42,444 nt of DNA from Nitrospira sp. bin75. Its GTDB lineage: Bacteria; Nitrospirota; Nitrospiria; Nitrospirales; UBA8639. Position numbers and translations under genes: made by a program. Shown here one piece after another: positions 8,135-17,231 of the stretch (the stretch's first letter is position 1; the number at the start of each line of letters is the position of its first letter). The stretch covers positions 1 through 42,444 of the forward strand of contig MPMZ01000023.1 in the NCBI GenBank assembly GCA_002238765.1. Direction: 5' to 3'. The notes beneath the pieces were generated by a model. It saw nothing but the letters and a program-made list of their open reading frames with translations, was not told where the DNA came from and did not search any database.

Positions 8135-8239
8135 GGGTCCGGTTGATGCTCCCTCCTGCGCAAGGAGAGACTGACCCTGGACCAACAGAAGGACACACAC
8201 GGCACCCAGAAGTTTCACAACCGCGACAGACCCTTTCAT
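7310..8239 (-). CDS. Secreted protein of three near-identical 101-residue tandem repeats
   Basis: ATG at 8239, preceded by a purine-rich ribosome-binding site, starts a signal peptide of about 28 residues (MKGSVAVVKLLGAVC then LLLVQGQSLLAQ). Three repeats follow, each opening KTI(V/I)ADLLDVDRDFYIVR, with GDRIKA(L/K)VLMNN in the middle and ending in a proline/alanine/glutamine-rich linker. The third unit stops after 72 residues. The conserved part looks like a small beta-rich domain rich in charged residues. I know no function for it; a periplasmic location is inferred from the signal peptide. The identical 303-base spacing and high identity point to recent duplication or ongoing homogenisation. 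Confidence 0.8.
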   Translation of the reverse strand: MKGSVAVVKLLGAVCVLLLVQGQSLLAQEGASTGPTKTIVADLLDVDRDFYIVRGERGEIQIEATYKTYITEEFQYGDRIKALVLMNNKALKIERAGPDDVPGVTENLPVAAQAPEAPQDGKGEAPAAPAQPLQPESKTIVADLLDVDRDFYIVRGERGEIQIEATHKTEITEEFGYGDRIKALVLMNNKAVKIERAGPDDVTGVTENLPATAQAPPPQEGGKGEAPAPSAQPKQPESKTIIADLLDVDRDFYIVRSERGEIQIEATGKTEITEEFGYGDRIKAKVLMNNKALKIERAGPDDVPGVYEE

Positions 8240-8309
8240 CCCGCCACCACCTTTCCTGCTAGATGCTGTCAATTGGACGTGCGAGTCCGCGGCACGTCAC
8301 CTGTTCCGT

Positions 8310-9086
8310 TCAAATAGTACCATACCCGTTGAGCCTCATCCAGAGACCTCCCATCACCAGGGCGGCGATGACCGCGAGCGCCGCGTAATCGGACCCGTGC
8401 ATTTTCGAAACAAACAGGGGATGACGAACCTGCCCGGCCCCGAATCCTTTCGACTCCAAGGCCATGGCGAGCAGGTTAGTCTGGCGAAGGGTATGGCCGA
8501 TCAAAGGGACGATCAACGGAGGGTACCGGCGAATCTTGCCAAACACGCCCTTTGATTGCACGTCCAGGCCTCTCGAGCGCTGAGCCTGAATCACGGCGCC
8601 GATCGAGCCCAGCAAATTGGGAACCCATCGAAAGGCCAGCGACAACGAAAAGCCCAGAGGGCGGGGCACGCCTAATCGATTCGAGGCCTCGCCAAGCTCT
8701 TCAATGGACGTGGTCGACAAGAGGACGATGCCACTGATGAGCATGGCATTCAGCCGCAGGCCCATCCCCATCCCATGCAGCACGCCTTCCTGCATGACGG
8801 TCAGCCCGCCGATCGTGAACAACGGGGTGGCGCCTTCCACGAAAAAGGGCCAGAGCACCACGCTGTAGACAAACAACAACGCGAGCAGGACCCATATCTT
8901 TTTCAGATTGTGGAGACTCTGCGCCCTGATGACCAGGGCCAGGACGCCCGCGCAGAGCCCCGACAAGTACACCGGGTCCGAGAACAGCAGGCTCAAGGCA
9001 AAGAGTCCGAGCAGGCAGAGGATTTTTGTACGGCCGTCCAACCGGTGCACCCACGTTTGGGCATCCACGTACAATGACAGATTCAT
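8310..9086 (-). CDS. ecfT: ECF transporter transmembrane component EcfT
   Basis: About 258 residues starting MNLSLYVDAQTWVHRLDGR, followed by about six hydrophobic segments. It carries the EcfT coupling motifs in AQRSRGLD and ALESKGFGAG, the two A-R-G / A-x-S-x-G helices that touch the ATPases. EcfT couples ATP hydrolysis by EcfA to movement of the S component. The ATG at 9086 overlaps the stop of the upstream EcfSAA gene by 4 bases, so the two form one operon. Confidence 0.9.
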   Translation of the reverse strand: MNLSLYVDAQTWVHRLDGRTKILCLLGLFALSLLFSDPVYLSGLCAGVLALVIRAQSLHNLKKIWVLLALLFVYSVVLWPFFVEGATPLFTIGGLTVMQEGVLHGMGMGLRLNAMLISGIVLLSTTSIEELGEASNRLGVPRPLGFSLSLAFRWVPNLLGSIGAVIQAQRSRGLDVQSKGVFGKIRRYPPLIVPLIGHTLRQTNLLAMALESKGFGAGQVRHPLFVSKMHGSDYAALAVIAALVMGGLWMRLNGYGTI

Positions 9087-11467
9087 GGCGTGCGCCAGGC
9101 CTTTCGCACTTCCTCGACCGTCAGCAGCGTCACGCCCCATCGCTGCGCGAACCGGGTCAGGGCCGGCAACGCCAACGCCGCAGACCGGATGAGTTCAGGG
9201 TCCGAGAACACGTCCCGGGTCGGCCCATCCGCCAGGATGGTGCCGCCACGCATCAGCACGCATCGCGTCGCGTAGTTCGCGACGATCCCCATTTCATGAG
9301 TAATCACGATGATCGTATGGCCCTGTCGATGCAGCGCGCGCATCATGTTCATCATGCGAGCCGATTCTTCCGCGTCGAGCCCGGTGGTGGGCTCATCCAC
9401 AATCAGGATTCGGGGCTTGGCGGCAAGGATGGATGCGACCGCCACGCGCTGCCGTTCCCCTTTCGTCAGAGAAAACGGGTCCAGCTCTTCGGCCCCGGTC
9501 AACCCGACCGCCTGCAACGCTTCGGTGACCCGGACGTCGCACTGATGGGGTGAACATCCCGCATTCTCCGCGCCGAAGGCGACTTCCTTGCGTACGGTTT
9601 CCGCAAAAATCTGATGGTCGGGATTTTGAAAGACGTATCCGACGAGGGACGACAAGACCCCGGTTTGTTGCGTATCGCTTCCAAGCACCAGGACGCGGCC
9701 TTCCGACGGCGACAGCAGCCCGTTGCATAATTTCGCCAGCGTGCTCTTGCCCGAACCATTCTGCCCGAGAATCGCCACGAATTCCCCGGCCTGAAACGAC
9801 ACGGAAACCCGGGAGAGCGCGGGAACGCCCGGTTGGTAATGCGCCGACACGTTGCTGAGTTCAAGCACGGTTGCCGGAGGCTCGGAGCGGGCAACGTTTG
9901 AAGTCTGCTCGGACGACTGCGGCGCGACCAGGCTCAGGCCGAGGGTATCGGCCAATTGCCACGCTTCTTCAACCGTCGCCGGTAAGTTGCCGGCGCCCCG
10001 GCCTCGAAAACACTCAGCCAACGGATACGGGGTCACGCCGTATCGTCCGGCCAGATCGGGTTGGCCGAGCAGTTCACGGGGGGTGCCTTGCCACACCAGT
10101 TCTCCTGCATCCAGCACACACACCCTGTCCGCTTCCACCAAATCGTCGACTCCATGCCCGGCGATGATGATCGTGATCCCTTTGGCGTTCAGTTCCGCTA
10201 GGAGCCGGAGAAACTGCTGCCTGCCCGCGGGGTCGAGATCGGTCAGCGGTTGGTCCATGACGATCACCGGCGGTTCCCGGACCAGAACCGATGCCACCAC
10301 CAGGCGCTGCCGTTGCCCGCCCGACAGGGAAAAGGGGTCACGCCGTTCCAGGCCCGGCAACCCCACCAGATCGAGGAGGCGCCGCACGTGCTCGTGGAAG
10401 GACTCTTCGCCGGTGAAATCGTGCGTGCCTCCCTGCGCCTCCAGGGCGCATCGAAGCTCCGCCTCCACGTTGGTCGAGACCAATTGGGTTTCGAAATCCT
10501 GAAACACCATGCCGACGCAGTTCGCCTGTTGCCACACCGGGATTTGCGTCGTTCGTTGTCCGTGTACCATCACCGTGCCGGTCCATTCGCCTTGAATAAA
10601 CCGCGGAACCAGCCCGTTCAGGACATAACACAATGACGACTTCCCGGACCCGCTCCGCCCCATCAGCACGACCAATTCTCCACGCGGGACGACCAGCGAC
10701 ACGTGTTTGAGCACGGACCGCTCCGCATGAATCGGGCGAAACGTCACGTCCTGAATGGAGACGGCGACGGACTCGGCGACGGCCGATTGTGACGACGCCG
10801 GGAGGAGACGATCGCCGGCAGGGTCTTGACGCGGTCCGGCCGCAGCCTCGAAAGCCAGGTCACGATAATACAGGTTCCATTGCTTCACCCGTGGATAGAG
10901 AAACAACAGCAGCGGCGGACCGAGCAACGTCGCCATGACCAGGTTGTTCAAGAAAATGGCGGGAAACAACAGCCAAAACGGAAGGAGGCCCAACAGTTCC
11001 ACACCCCATCCGATGGTGGCGGCACAGACCATGGACGCACAGGCAATGACGATCACGTATTCCATGCCTTGCCTCCAGGAACGCACCACGGGTTCCCGCC
11101 CCGACGACAACCAGCCCAGGTTTCCCCACAACAGATAGGGCACGTACCCGTAGAGAAAATTTCCCAGGAACCCGAAGAGGCTGGCCGGGCCCAGCGTCCC
11201 GAAACAATCCCCGATCACGTTGCCGATCCCGGCCCCCCACGCCGCGGCCGGGCCGAAGAGCAGCGAACTGACGATGGGAATGACGTTGGCCGGCCTCAAC
11301 TCGACAAAGCCGGGGATAATCGGAATCCCCACCTTGAACGGGATGAGCACGGACGCATAAATGGCCGCAATCTGCGCGGACAAGACCAGCAGCCGTGTAT
11401 CGCGCCAGACGTGCCGGAGTTCCCCGTACCAGCGACGCGGACTCCAGCATGGGAGAGAGTTGTTCAT
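9083..11467 (-). CDS. ECF transporter fusion: S component plus two EcfA ATPases
   Basis: About 794 residues in three parts. Residues 1-200 are a membrane S component with RPANVIPIVSSLLFGP and WGAGIGNVIGD, resembling uncharacterised QueT-like S components. Residues 230-480 are an ABC ATPase with Walker A GRSGSGKSS and signature LSGGQ. Residues 530-780 are a second ATPase with Walker A GQNGSGKST, an altered signature LTKGERQ, and Walker B ILIVDEPTTG. The first ATPase has VIVMDQPLTD at Walker B, with Gln in place of the catalytic Glu, so the pair may be asymmetric. With EcfT it forms a complete dedicated vitamin or metal importer. The substrate is unknown, and I see no riboswitch upstream. ATG at 11467 is preferred to TTG at 11500. 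Confidence 0.88.
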   Translation of the reverse strand: MNNSLPCWSPRRWYGELRHVWRDTRLLVLSAQIAAIYASVLIPFKVGIPIIPGFVELRPANVIPIVSSLLFGPAAAWGAGIGNVIGDCFGTLGPASLFGFLGNFLYGYVPYLLWGNLGWLSSGREPVVRSWRQGMEYVIVIACASMVCAATIGWGVELLGLLPFWLLFPAIFLNNLVMATLLGPPLLLFLYPRVKQWNLYYRDLAFEAAAGPRQDPAGDRLLPASSQSAVAESVAVSIQDVTFRPIHAERSVLKHVSLVVPRGELVVLMGRSGSGKSSLCYVLNGLVPRFIQGEWTGTVMVHGQRTTQIPVWQQANCVGMVFQDFETQLVSTNVEAELRCALEAQGGTHDFTGEESFHEHVRRLLDLVGLPGLERRDPFSLSGGQRQRLVVASVLVREPPVIVMDQPLTDLDPAGRQQFLRLLAELNAKGITIIIAGHGVDDLVEADRVCVLDAGELVWQGTPRELLGQPDLAGRYGVTPYPLAECFRGRGAGNLPATVEEAWQLADTLGLSLVAPQSSEQTSNVARSEPPATVLELSNVSAHYQPGVPALSRVSVSFQAGEFVAILGQNGSGKSTLAKLCNGLLSPSEGRVLVLGSDTQQTGVLSSLVGYVFQNPDHQIFAETVRKEVAFGAENAGCSPHQCDVRVTEALQAVGLTGAEELDPFSLTKGERQRVAVASILAAKPRILIVDEPTTGLDAEESARMMNMMRALHRQGHTIIVITHEMGIVANYATRCVLMRGGTILADGPTRDVFSDPELIRSAALALPALTRFAQRWGVTLLTVEEVRKAWRTP

Positions 11468-11537
11468 TGGGGGGCGGTTAAGAGATGACCGCAGATTCAA
11501 GCCGGCTCGACATGGGGCATGTCACACAACAAGTGAA

Positions 11538-11732
11538 CTAAACCACCGCAAATTCCAATATTCGAGGATTTTCTATCCGCTTGGAGGCACTCAGGATTTC
11601 AAGCCCGACGATGTTGCCATCCCTGTCATAATCGAGAATAACCCCCGATTTATCTTGATCGCTTTCCTCAACGGGAGCATTGCTCAATTGAATGGTCAGG
11701 ACGTCGACTTCCTGGTCGTATTTCACCTTCAT
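11538..11732 (-). CDS. DUF2283 family small protein
   Basis: 64 residues starting MKVKYDQEVDVLTIQLS and containing GVILDYDRDGNIVGLEIL followed by SASKR, the DUF2283 pattern. ATG at 11732 has GGAAGGA just upstream. DUF2283 proteins are small and often found beside toxin-like genes, and their role is not established. A decayed copy of its 5' end lies at 12942-12988. A second, more divergent DUF2283-type gene is next upstream in the transcription order. Confidence 0.8.
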   Translation of the reverse strand: MKVKYDQEVDVLTIQLSNAPVEESDQDKSGVILDYDRDGNIVGLEILSASKRIENPRILEFAVV

Positions 11733-11818
11733 GGTTCCTTCCAATATTTATTGGTATTTTGGGTCGGGCAGACAGTGACGACGGGTAGATTAGCCATTTC
11801 CCGATCAGAAAAATGGGA

Positions 11819-12061
11819 CTATGCCGTCTTCGGTGGTCGTTTGCTGGCGTGCAAAACCGTGAAACCAATCACCGTATTCCCCTCATAGCGGACAATGACG
11901 TCATCCTCGGTCATCTCGCTGTCAGTGGCATAGCTGGGCTTTTTAAAGTTCGCATAAAGCGTGTCCGCCTCGGCATCAAACGTTAACCAGACAGCATGCT
12001 GTGGTGCACGATTCACAATGGGGATCAGCTCCAAGTATTCCTGAAAATCAGCTATGGCCAT
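11819..12061 (-). CDS. DUF2283-like protein, second type
   Basis: 80 residues with AVWLTFDAEADTLYANF in the middle and VIVRYEGNTVIGFTVLHASKR near the end. It shares the DUF2283 layout (D-x-E-x-D-x-L-Y, then a D/E-rich turn, then G-x-T-V-L-x-A-S). The ATG at 12061 has GAGGAGA upstream. The start lies inside the last codons of the remnant at 12052-12243, so the two were probably a coupled toxin/antitoxin-like pair. Confidence 0.75.
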   Translation of the reverse strand: MAIADFQEYLELIPIVNRAPQHAVWLTFDAEADTLYANFKKPSYATDSEMTEDDVIVRYEGNTVIGFTVLHASKRPPKTA

Positions 12062-12243
12062 ATCTGTCTCCTCTTCCCAAGCAATCGAGCCTTGCTGGTT
12101 AAAAATACGGTGATAATAAACCCGTCATGCCCCATCTTCCGTATTGCGATCAGTTCACCTTCGCCACCGCGGCGTATCCGTTCCGATAGCAAGCATCTCC
12201 TTCCCGATCCCCATGAGTCTGAGTTTAGGTTTGTTGGATTCAC
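12052..12243 (-). pseudogene. Probable internally deleted toxin-like gene paired with the DUF2283-like gene
   Basis: A 63-codon frame. Its C-terminal half reads IRRGGEGELIAIRKMG then HDGFIITVFLTS and ends KRRQIWP. From memory this matches the C-terminal part of small toxin-like proteins that sit in front of DUF2283 genes, but a strand between IRKMG and HDGFIITV appears to be missing, and the N-terminus does not match. It overlaps the DUF2283-like start by 10 bases. I read it as an in-frame deletion derivative. A short intact gene remains possible. Confidence 0.4.
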
Positions 12244-12548
12244 GAAGACGCCTTTTTGGCTCTCCGCACCCAGTATCCGGGCTTCCGCTTGAGGTGCATG
12301 ACTGCGGCAACATAGATGGTATCATCTTGCACAGCATAAATAAGGCCATAGGGGAACCCATGAACAAGGTAGCGTCGAAATTTGCCTTTGATTTTTCGCC
12401 ACCGTAATGGATGTCGGACGATCTCTTCAGTTGCCGCTTCCACACTCGCCAAAAACGTTTTCCCCAAATCCGGCTGGCTATCTTCATAGAAAACGGCGGC
12501 GTTTCGTACTTCCAGAAAGGCCTCCGGGTCAACAATTAATTTCACCAA
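12240..12548 (-). CDS. ParE/RelE-type toxin
   Basis: 102 residues with the ParE family pattern: ending of helix 2 LGKTFLASVEAATEEI, then HPLRWRKIKGKFRRYLV, FPYGLIYAV and AVMHLKRKPGYW. It follows the antitoxin gene with a 7-base overlap. Known relatives poison DNA gyrase (ParE) or cleave mRNA (RelE); which applies cannot be told from sequence. Length and motifs look intact. Confidence 0.88.
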   Translation of the reverse strand: MVKLIVDPEAFLEVRNAAVFYEDSQPDLGKTFLASVEAATEEIVRHPLRWRKIKGKFRRYLVHGFPYGLIYAVQDDTIYVAAVMHLKRKPGYWVRRAKKASS

Positions 12549-12775
12549 CCAAGTTCCTTGCGAATCCGTTTAAACGCTCGCTCCCGTGGAACTCCGACTC
12601 GACTCCCTCTACGCCATGCCGAAAACCGGCGTTCTGCTTCTTTCACCCAGGCTTCATCGACCTCAGTCAACGGTTCGTGTTTCAGGCTCCGTATCAACCG
12701 TTCAGCTAGAACCTCTCGATCCTTCGCGGGCAGGTGAGCCGCATCACGCTCGATTTCCTGGAATGTTCGACTCAT
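12542..12775 (-). CDS. Addiction-module antitoxin (putative addiction module component family)
   Basis: 77 residues: MSRTFQEIERDAAHLPAKDR then EVLAERLIRSL, and an EAWVKEAERRFSAWRRG segment. This is the helical antitoxin family commonly paired with the ParE-type toxin encoded directly downstream. ATG at 12775 has AGGAG five bases upstream; a GTG six bases earlier is less likely. The 7-base overlap with the toxin supports coupled translation. Confidence 0.85.
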   Translation of the reverse strand: MSRTFQEIERDAAHLPAKDREVLAERLIRSLKHEPLTEVDEAWVKEAERRFSAWRRGSRVGVPRERAFKRIRKELGW

Positions 12776-12941
12776 CGTCACTCCTCCATTACTATTGGGT
12801 TACGCACAATTTGCATAATACATTTGGCGATACCTTCAGTGTTTCTTGGACCTAAAATGCATTATTCTGGTCTTTTACCACAACAAATGCACGGAAGTCG
12901 GGGCGAAACTTGAAAATTTCCACGCTGCCGACCATTTCTCA

Positions 12942-12988
12942 ACTTCCTGGTCATATTTCACCTTCATGGTTCCCTCCAATATTTATTG
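12942..12988 (-). pseudogene. Duplicated 5' end of the DUF2283 gene (fossil)
   Basis: Forty-seven bases are identical, except for two positions, to 11707-11753, the ribosome-binding site and first codons of the DUF2283 gene. The copy starts ATG at 12967 and reads MKVKYDQEVE, then diverges at once and stops after 30 codons. Its ribosome-binding site (GGAGGGA) is intact. The remainder of 12782-13074 shows no other gene. Confidence 0.8.
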
Positions 12989-13074
12989 ATCTTTCTGGTT
13001 TTTCCATACGGTTGCACCATTGGTGAAGCGTATGGCCTTCTGGATTATACTGTGAGGTACTCCGTTGCCGAAGG

Positions 13075-13377
13075 CTACCGCCTTTCTACATCGTGCCTTT
13101 TCCAGCCGGGCACGTGAGCCGTCATGAGTGCCTTGAAGAGTTTGCCATGGTTGGGCACGCGCAGATGCAGTAGTTCGTGTGCGATAACAAAATTCTGAAA
13201 GCTCAATTCCTTATCGGCCAAGTCGTACGCCAGGGTCACGGTGCCCGACGTGGAACACGAACCCCACTTCTGCGTCATGTGCTGAACCCGGACCAGTCGC
13301 GGCCGGACGTTCAGACGCTGCGCCCAGTATGCAACGCGGTTCCGAATGACCTCGCGCCTTTTGTCATTCGTCTGCAT
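13075..13377 (-). CDS. YgjP-like (DUF45) zinc metallopeptidase domain protein
   Basis: 100 residues with the zinc motif [15 protein letters not shown] (HExxH-type, third ligand His in NHGK) preceded by [15 protein letters not shown], the YgjP/DUF45 signature. It is shorter than stand-alone YgjP proteins (about 170-240 residues), but small versions like this often accompany type I restriction genes. It overlaps the 3' end of hsdR by 14 bases, so it is co-transcribed with it. Whether it is proteolytically active or has a regulatory role on the restriction enzyme is not known. Confidence 0.85.
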   Translation of the reverse strand: MQTNDKRREVIRNRVAYWAQRLNVRPRLVRVQHMTQKWGSCSTSGTVTLAYDLADKELSFQNFVIAHELLHLRVPNHGKLFKALMTAHVPGWKRHDVERR

Positions 13378-16315
13378 CAGCGCCTTCGTCCAAAAGAATT
13401 GAGAGGATGAGCTTCACGACACGGCTCCGTTCCTCTTTGTCCAGTCGCAGGAGCAGACGATAGAGAACCATGCGCAGCCGCCGTTGCTCGTCGGAGTTGA
13501 CGGCAGCATTGGGAAAGCGCGTGAGAAGATCTTCCGTTTCCTTCGCCAAGTCCATGGCCGCGATACCCGTTGCGCCGAAGCCCGAATCATTCTTCAGCGT
13601 CCAATACACGCCGAAGGCACGCGGCGAGAGACCACTTTCCTTCGCCGCCTTGACTGCTTCTTCCTTTTCCCTGGCAATGTCGGCTAGCAGATCCATGGCC
13701 GCGAGCCCGGTCGTTTTGCGCTCTTCCAAGTCTTTCAGGACTTGTTCGGCGCGATCCTTGAGCGGCCGCAGCACGGCGGCCGATTCACGATTGTCCTCAA
13801 CCTCACGGTGTAGGCCGCGCACAAGGTTGAACACCTTAGCTTCATCGGAGCCCGATTCCCCTCGAAGCGCTTCGAGGGTGCTCACGTCGAACGTCACGGT
13901 TTTCGTCCGGTAACCGAGGCCTTGCTGAACGGCGCCATCCTGGATCAGCGAGCGCGTCTTGTTGGCGAGGTCTATCACGTAATTAACCTTGCTTGTGTAG
14001 GCGTTCCGGACGGCCGCGTAGAGTTGCGCAAGCTGCTTGTACGTCCCGATATGATCGCGAAGCTCAGGCGAGGGCGAGAGAATTTCCCAAAGCGCTTCGA
14101 TCTCCTTGTAAGTCTCGAAGAACACCTTGCGCGGCTCCGGGTCCAGGAAGCGTCCATAGACGATTTCCTCAAGATGCTCGTCTGCGCCGCCGCTCCTCTC
14201 TCCGGTGAGGTAGTCCGTTCTCGCCCGCTCGATCTTATCGAAAAAGTCAGCCAGCAGAAGGTCGAGGTCTTCGATTACGCCGCTCACGTCCGTGGAATCA
14301 AACCGTAGCGCCTTCCGCAACTCGCGTAACACGCCGACGAAATCGACCACGAGACCGATGCGTTTGCGAGTGCCGATCGCATCCACGTAAGGCCGGTTCA
14401 CGCGCGCAATCGCCTGCAAGAGCACGTGGTCGCGCATCGGCTTGTCGAGATACATGCAATACAGAAGAGGCGCATCATAGCCCGTCAGCAGCTTGTCGGT
14501 GACAATGAGGATCTTCGGATTCTCATCCGCTTTCTTGAACATGAGACGCACGTCCGCCTCGCGTTCAGGGGAAAGCTGGAGTTCAGAGACCAGCGGGCGT
14601 TCCACAACGTCGTTGACGTTTTCCGTGTACACCGGCGCAGTCCAGTCGGGTGGCAACAGCCTGTCGAGTGCACGCTTGTACTTGGCGCAGGCTTCGCGGT
14701 TCACACCGACGAGGAACGCCTTATAGCCAAGCCGGTCCACGTTCTCTTTGAAGTGCTCGGCCACAAACGCCGCGACCTTCTCGATCCGATCATCGGCGGT
14801 GAGGAACGTACGCAGGCCGACGGCTCGATCAAGGACCTTGTTGAGTTCATCGACGTCGGTGACGCCCTCGAATTCGGCCAAGGCGAAAAACTCCTTGTCG
14901 AGTCGCTCCGCCGGTACCGTCATCTCGCTCGGGGCCATCGTGTGGCGGATCGGCAGCGTCGTCTCATCTTCGATCGACTCGGCGATAGTGTACTTGTCGA
15001 GATAGCCTAATTCGTCGTCGGCACCAAAGATCTTGAAGGTGCCCTCGCCCTGGGCCGTCTTGTCGATGGGCGTGCCGGTAAACCCGATGATCGTCGCGTT
15101 GGGCAAGGCTGCCATCAGGTACGTGCCCAAATCCTTGGCTACCGACCTGTGCGCCTCGTCGATGAATACGTAGACGTTGTCACGGGTATTGGCGTCTTTC
15201 TCGATCCCCTCGAACTTGTGGATCATCGAAAGGATCAGGCCGCGCTTGTCGGTTTGGAACAGTTCCCGGAGTTCGGCCTTGGAACCGGCGCGCCAGACCG
15301 CGATGTCCTGCTGTTGCATCTCGCTGAGCAGCCTCTCGACCCAACCCTTGAGTTGTCCCTCAAGCTCCGTCCGGTCCACGACCACCACGACCGTCGGCGT
15401 GCGGAACCGGTCTGCGCGCTCCAGGATCAGGCGCGCGGCAGTAAGCAATGTAAAAGTTTTGCCGGAACCCTGCGTATGCCAGATAAGCCCGCGCCGCTTC
15501 GCCGGCTCCTCGCAGCGGTCGACAATGAGATCGATCGCACGACGCTGATGCTGCCGAAGTACCGACTTTCTGGTTTCACCGCCCTCGACATAGAAGAGGA
15601 TCCAATCCCGTAACGTGCGCAGAAAGGCGACCGGCTCGAAGAACGATTGTACGGCAAACAGGTAGCTCTCCTCGGGCCGTTCCTTCCAGCGCGCCATGTG
15701 CCGGCGCGACGCGTTCCAGGTGACGCCGTACCAGTATTCGATCAAGTGCGTGACGTTGAAAAGTTGCGGCGAGGCTATCAACTCGGGGGTCTCGATTTCA
15801 TAACGTCGCAGTTGTGTGACAGCCCGCTCAATGGCATCGGCATCCTTGGGGTTCTTGTGCTCGACGATGGCAACCGGCACACCGTTGATCACAAACATCA
15901 CGTCCGCCCGGTTGCCCTTCCGGGCCGGGGGCTTGAGCTTCCATTCCCAGGTGACGTGATAGACGTTGGCGCCCGGCGTCTCGAAATCGACGAGCCGTAC
16001 ACGTCGGTGACGCTTCTCATCCTCGTCGTACCATTGCCGCTCGCCGTGCAGCCAAGCGAGCATCTCACGGTTGCCCTCGATGGTCGGAGGGATCGCCTCG
16101 ATCCTCTCGACCACGGAGCGGATAACGTCGTCCGTCATCCAGGGATTGAATCGCCCGAGTGCTATTTCAAGCTCGTCCCGGAACAGCATCCCAGCCTCAC
16201 CACCGCGCTTATGCAGCGCCATTTCCGGCTGAAGGGGCGTCCAGCCGATCTCCTCCGCGTGGCGAACCATAGGAAACTGGACCGAGCCGGCTTCGGTGAT
16301 CTTGAGGTCACTCAT
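13364..16315 (-). CDS. hsdR: Type I restriction enzyme R subunit
   Basis: About 983 residues. The N-terminal nuclease domain shows the PD-(D/E)xK pattern ending in VEHKNP. Two RecA-like motor domains follow, with Walker [16 protein letters not shown]-box FIDEAHRS and the FTGTPID motif, and a helical C-terminal region binds HsdM. HsdR translocates and cleaves DNA lacking the modification placed by HsdM/HsdS. ATG at 16315 is chosen because AGAAGG precedes it; the frame is open further upstream to 16357. Its partner genes hsdM/hsdS lie 7.7 kb away on the same strand, separated by a different operon and TA genes. Confidence 0.93.
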   Translation of the reverse strand: MSDLKITEAGSVQFPMVRHAEEIGWTPLQPEMALHKRGGEAGMLFRDELEIALGRFNPWMTDDVIRSVVERIEAIPPTIEGNREMLAWLHGERQWYDEDEKRHRRVRLVDFETPGANVYHVTWEWKLKPPARKGNRADVMFVINGVPVAIVEHKNPKDADAIERAVTQLRRYEIETPELIASPQLFNVTHLIEYWYGVTWNASRRHMARWKERPEESYLFAVQSFFEPVAFLRTLRDWILFYVEGGETRKSVLRQHQRRAIDLIVDRCEEPAKRRGLIWHTQGSGKTFTLLTAARLILERADRFRTPTVVVVVDRTELEGQLKGWVERLLSEMQQQDIAVWRAGSKAELRELFQTDKRGLILSMIHKFEGIEKDANTRDNVYVFIDEAHRSVAKDLGTYLMAALPNATIIGFTGTPIDKTAQGEGTFKIFGADDELGYLDKYTIAESIEDETTLPIRHTMAPSEMTVPAERLDKEFFALAEFEGVTDVDELNKVLDRAVGLRTFLTADDRIEKVAAFVAEHFKENVDRLGYKAFLVGVNREACAKYKRALDRLLPPDWTAPVYTENVNDVVERPLVSELQLSPEREADVRLMFKKADENPKILIVTDKLLTGYDAPLLYCMYLDKPMRDHVLLQAIARVNRPYVDAIGTRKRIGLVVDFVGVLRELRKALRFDSTDVSGVIEDLDLLLADFFDKIERARTDYLTGERSGGADEHLEEIVYGRFLDPEPRKVFFETYKEIEALWEILSPSPELRDHIGTYKQLAQLYAAVRNAYTSKVNYVIDLANKTRSLIQDGAVQQGLGYRTKTVTFDVSTLEALRGESGSDEAKVFNLVRGLHREVEDNRESAAVLRPLKDRAEQVLKDLEERKTTGLAAMDLLADIAREKEEAVKAAKESGLSPRAFGVYWTLKNDSGFGATGIAAMDLAKETEDLLTRFPNAAVNSDEQRRLRMVLYRLLLRLDKEERSRVVKLILSILLDEGADADE

Positions 16316-16371
16316 ATCAAACCTTCTCTGCACACCAGACGCACTTTGAGACGACATGATTGAGCGAATCG

Positions 16372-16439
16372 TAATGCCGAAGAACGCGTTGGACGCATTC
16401 CTCTTCCCATCCTGGCGGAAAGCTGGTCCTGTTCTTCAT
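16372..16439 (-). pseudogene. Fossil of the antitoxin gene at 17232-17432
   Basis: From ATG at 16439 the frame reads [14 protein letters not shown] then [12 protein letters not shown], closely matching the start of the intact gene (MKNKTNFPPGWDEA, RVQRVLQHYDSL). It then becomes unrelated and stops after 40 codons at 16317, one base before the hsdR ATG. It may now act as a short leader whose translation runs into the hsdR ribosome-binding site. Confidence 0.75.
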
Positions 16440-16511
16440 CTTCCCCCGTCTGGCATCGTCATTGGTTGTTGAATCCTGCGGCCGAAGGTCTTATTATCGA
16501 TTTCAAAGGTT

Positions 16512-16571
16512 CCCCCCTGATGACAAGAGTGCCAAGGGTGCTCTCTCCACAAGGTGGAGTAGTCAGGGGGG
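16512..16571. repeat. 60-base inverted repeat with C6/G6 arms
   Basis: CCCCCCTGA (16512-16520) pairs with TCAGGGGGG (16563-16571), with a further small stem inside (CTCTCCAC-AAGGTGGAG). It lies in the 393-base gene-free stretch 16440-16832, where nothing else is recognisable. It could be a REP/MITE-like hairpin or a structured transcript end. No T-run follows, so a simple intrinsic terminator is unlikely. Confidence 0.5.
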
Positions 16572-16832
16572 TCGCTTTATCTGATCTGTCGCGCATCAGT
16601 AGTAGTCCTTCGTCCCCGTCCGAAAGATGTCGAAGTCGCTACGCACGGCTGGATGAATTCGGTCAAAGTGTTCCGATTCGCCCCTTTCGCACCTCCGAAA
16701 GACAGCCCAGCAACAGTAGTACGCTATCTGCAGCCATGGGAGCGCGAGGCGTGCTGGAACGTTCGGAGCCTTGCGCCGCTCGTTAGCATTCGCACCAACG
16801 TACGCCGCACTACGACCTCCACCGCGTATCGC

Positions 16833-17075
16833 TCAGACAGCCGCCGTAACCGTTCGGGCATGCGTGAGGTCAGCGCCCGTCACGGGACATGCCTGTGAGG
16901 GCAACACCGTCGCGATAGCCACCGTGCCGCCATCCAGGGACATGAACTCCACCACAAAGGCTTCTTTATCGGGATGGATGTGGATGATGGTGCCCACGTC
17001 GCCCTGTTTCAGTTCCTCCCCTTCATCACCCAGAACCTCAGCGGTAAGCACGATCTGCTCATGTCCCTTGAACAT
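16833..17075 (-). CDS. DUF4926 family small protein
   Basis: 80 residues with EELKQGDVGTIIHIHPDKEAF and VEFMSLDGGTVAIATV, the DUF4926 pattern, an SH3-like beta fold by prediction. The ATG at 17075 follows a good ribosome-binding site (AGGAGGTGAG). In many genomes DUF4926 is encoded beside a DUF6883 partner in a TA-like pair. No intact partner is seen downstream, so it may be an orphan. Confidence 0.75.
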   Translation of the reverse strand: MFKGHEQIVLTAEVLGDEGEELKQGDVGTIIHIHPDKEAFVVEFMSLDGGTVAIATVLPSQACPVTGADLTHARTVTAAV

Positions 17076-17231
17076 TTCTCACCTCCTGCGTGGGTGCGCT
17101 GTAATGACAAGCTACCTCGTAGCAAGGTCAAGTCGTCGTCTTGAATTCCGGAGTCTTGAATTCACTGATCGTAGCAGGCGATGCTATGTAATCTGGCAGT
17201 ATGCGTGAATTCCCTCATTCGTACTAGGGGA

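Noticed and set aside
10826-11488. 220-codon plus-strand frame opposite the EcfS part
   Set aside because: It is antisense to a well-supported membrane domain and is dominated by R, H, Q and P, typical of shadow frames.
16466-16786. 106-codon plus-strand frame between hsdR and DUF4926
   Set aside because: Composition is Ser/Arg-rich, no ribosome-binding site and no motif; it also crosses the 60-base palindrome.
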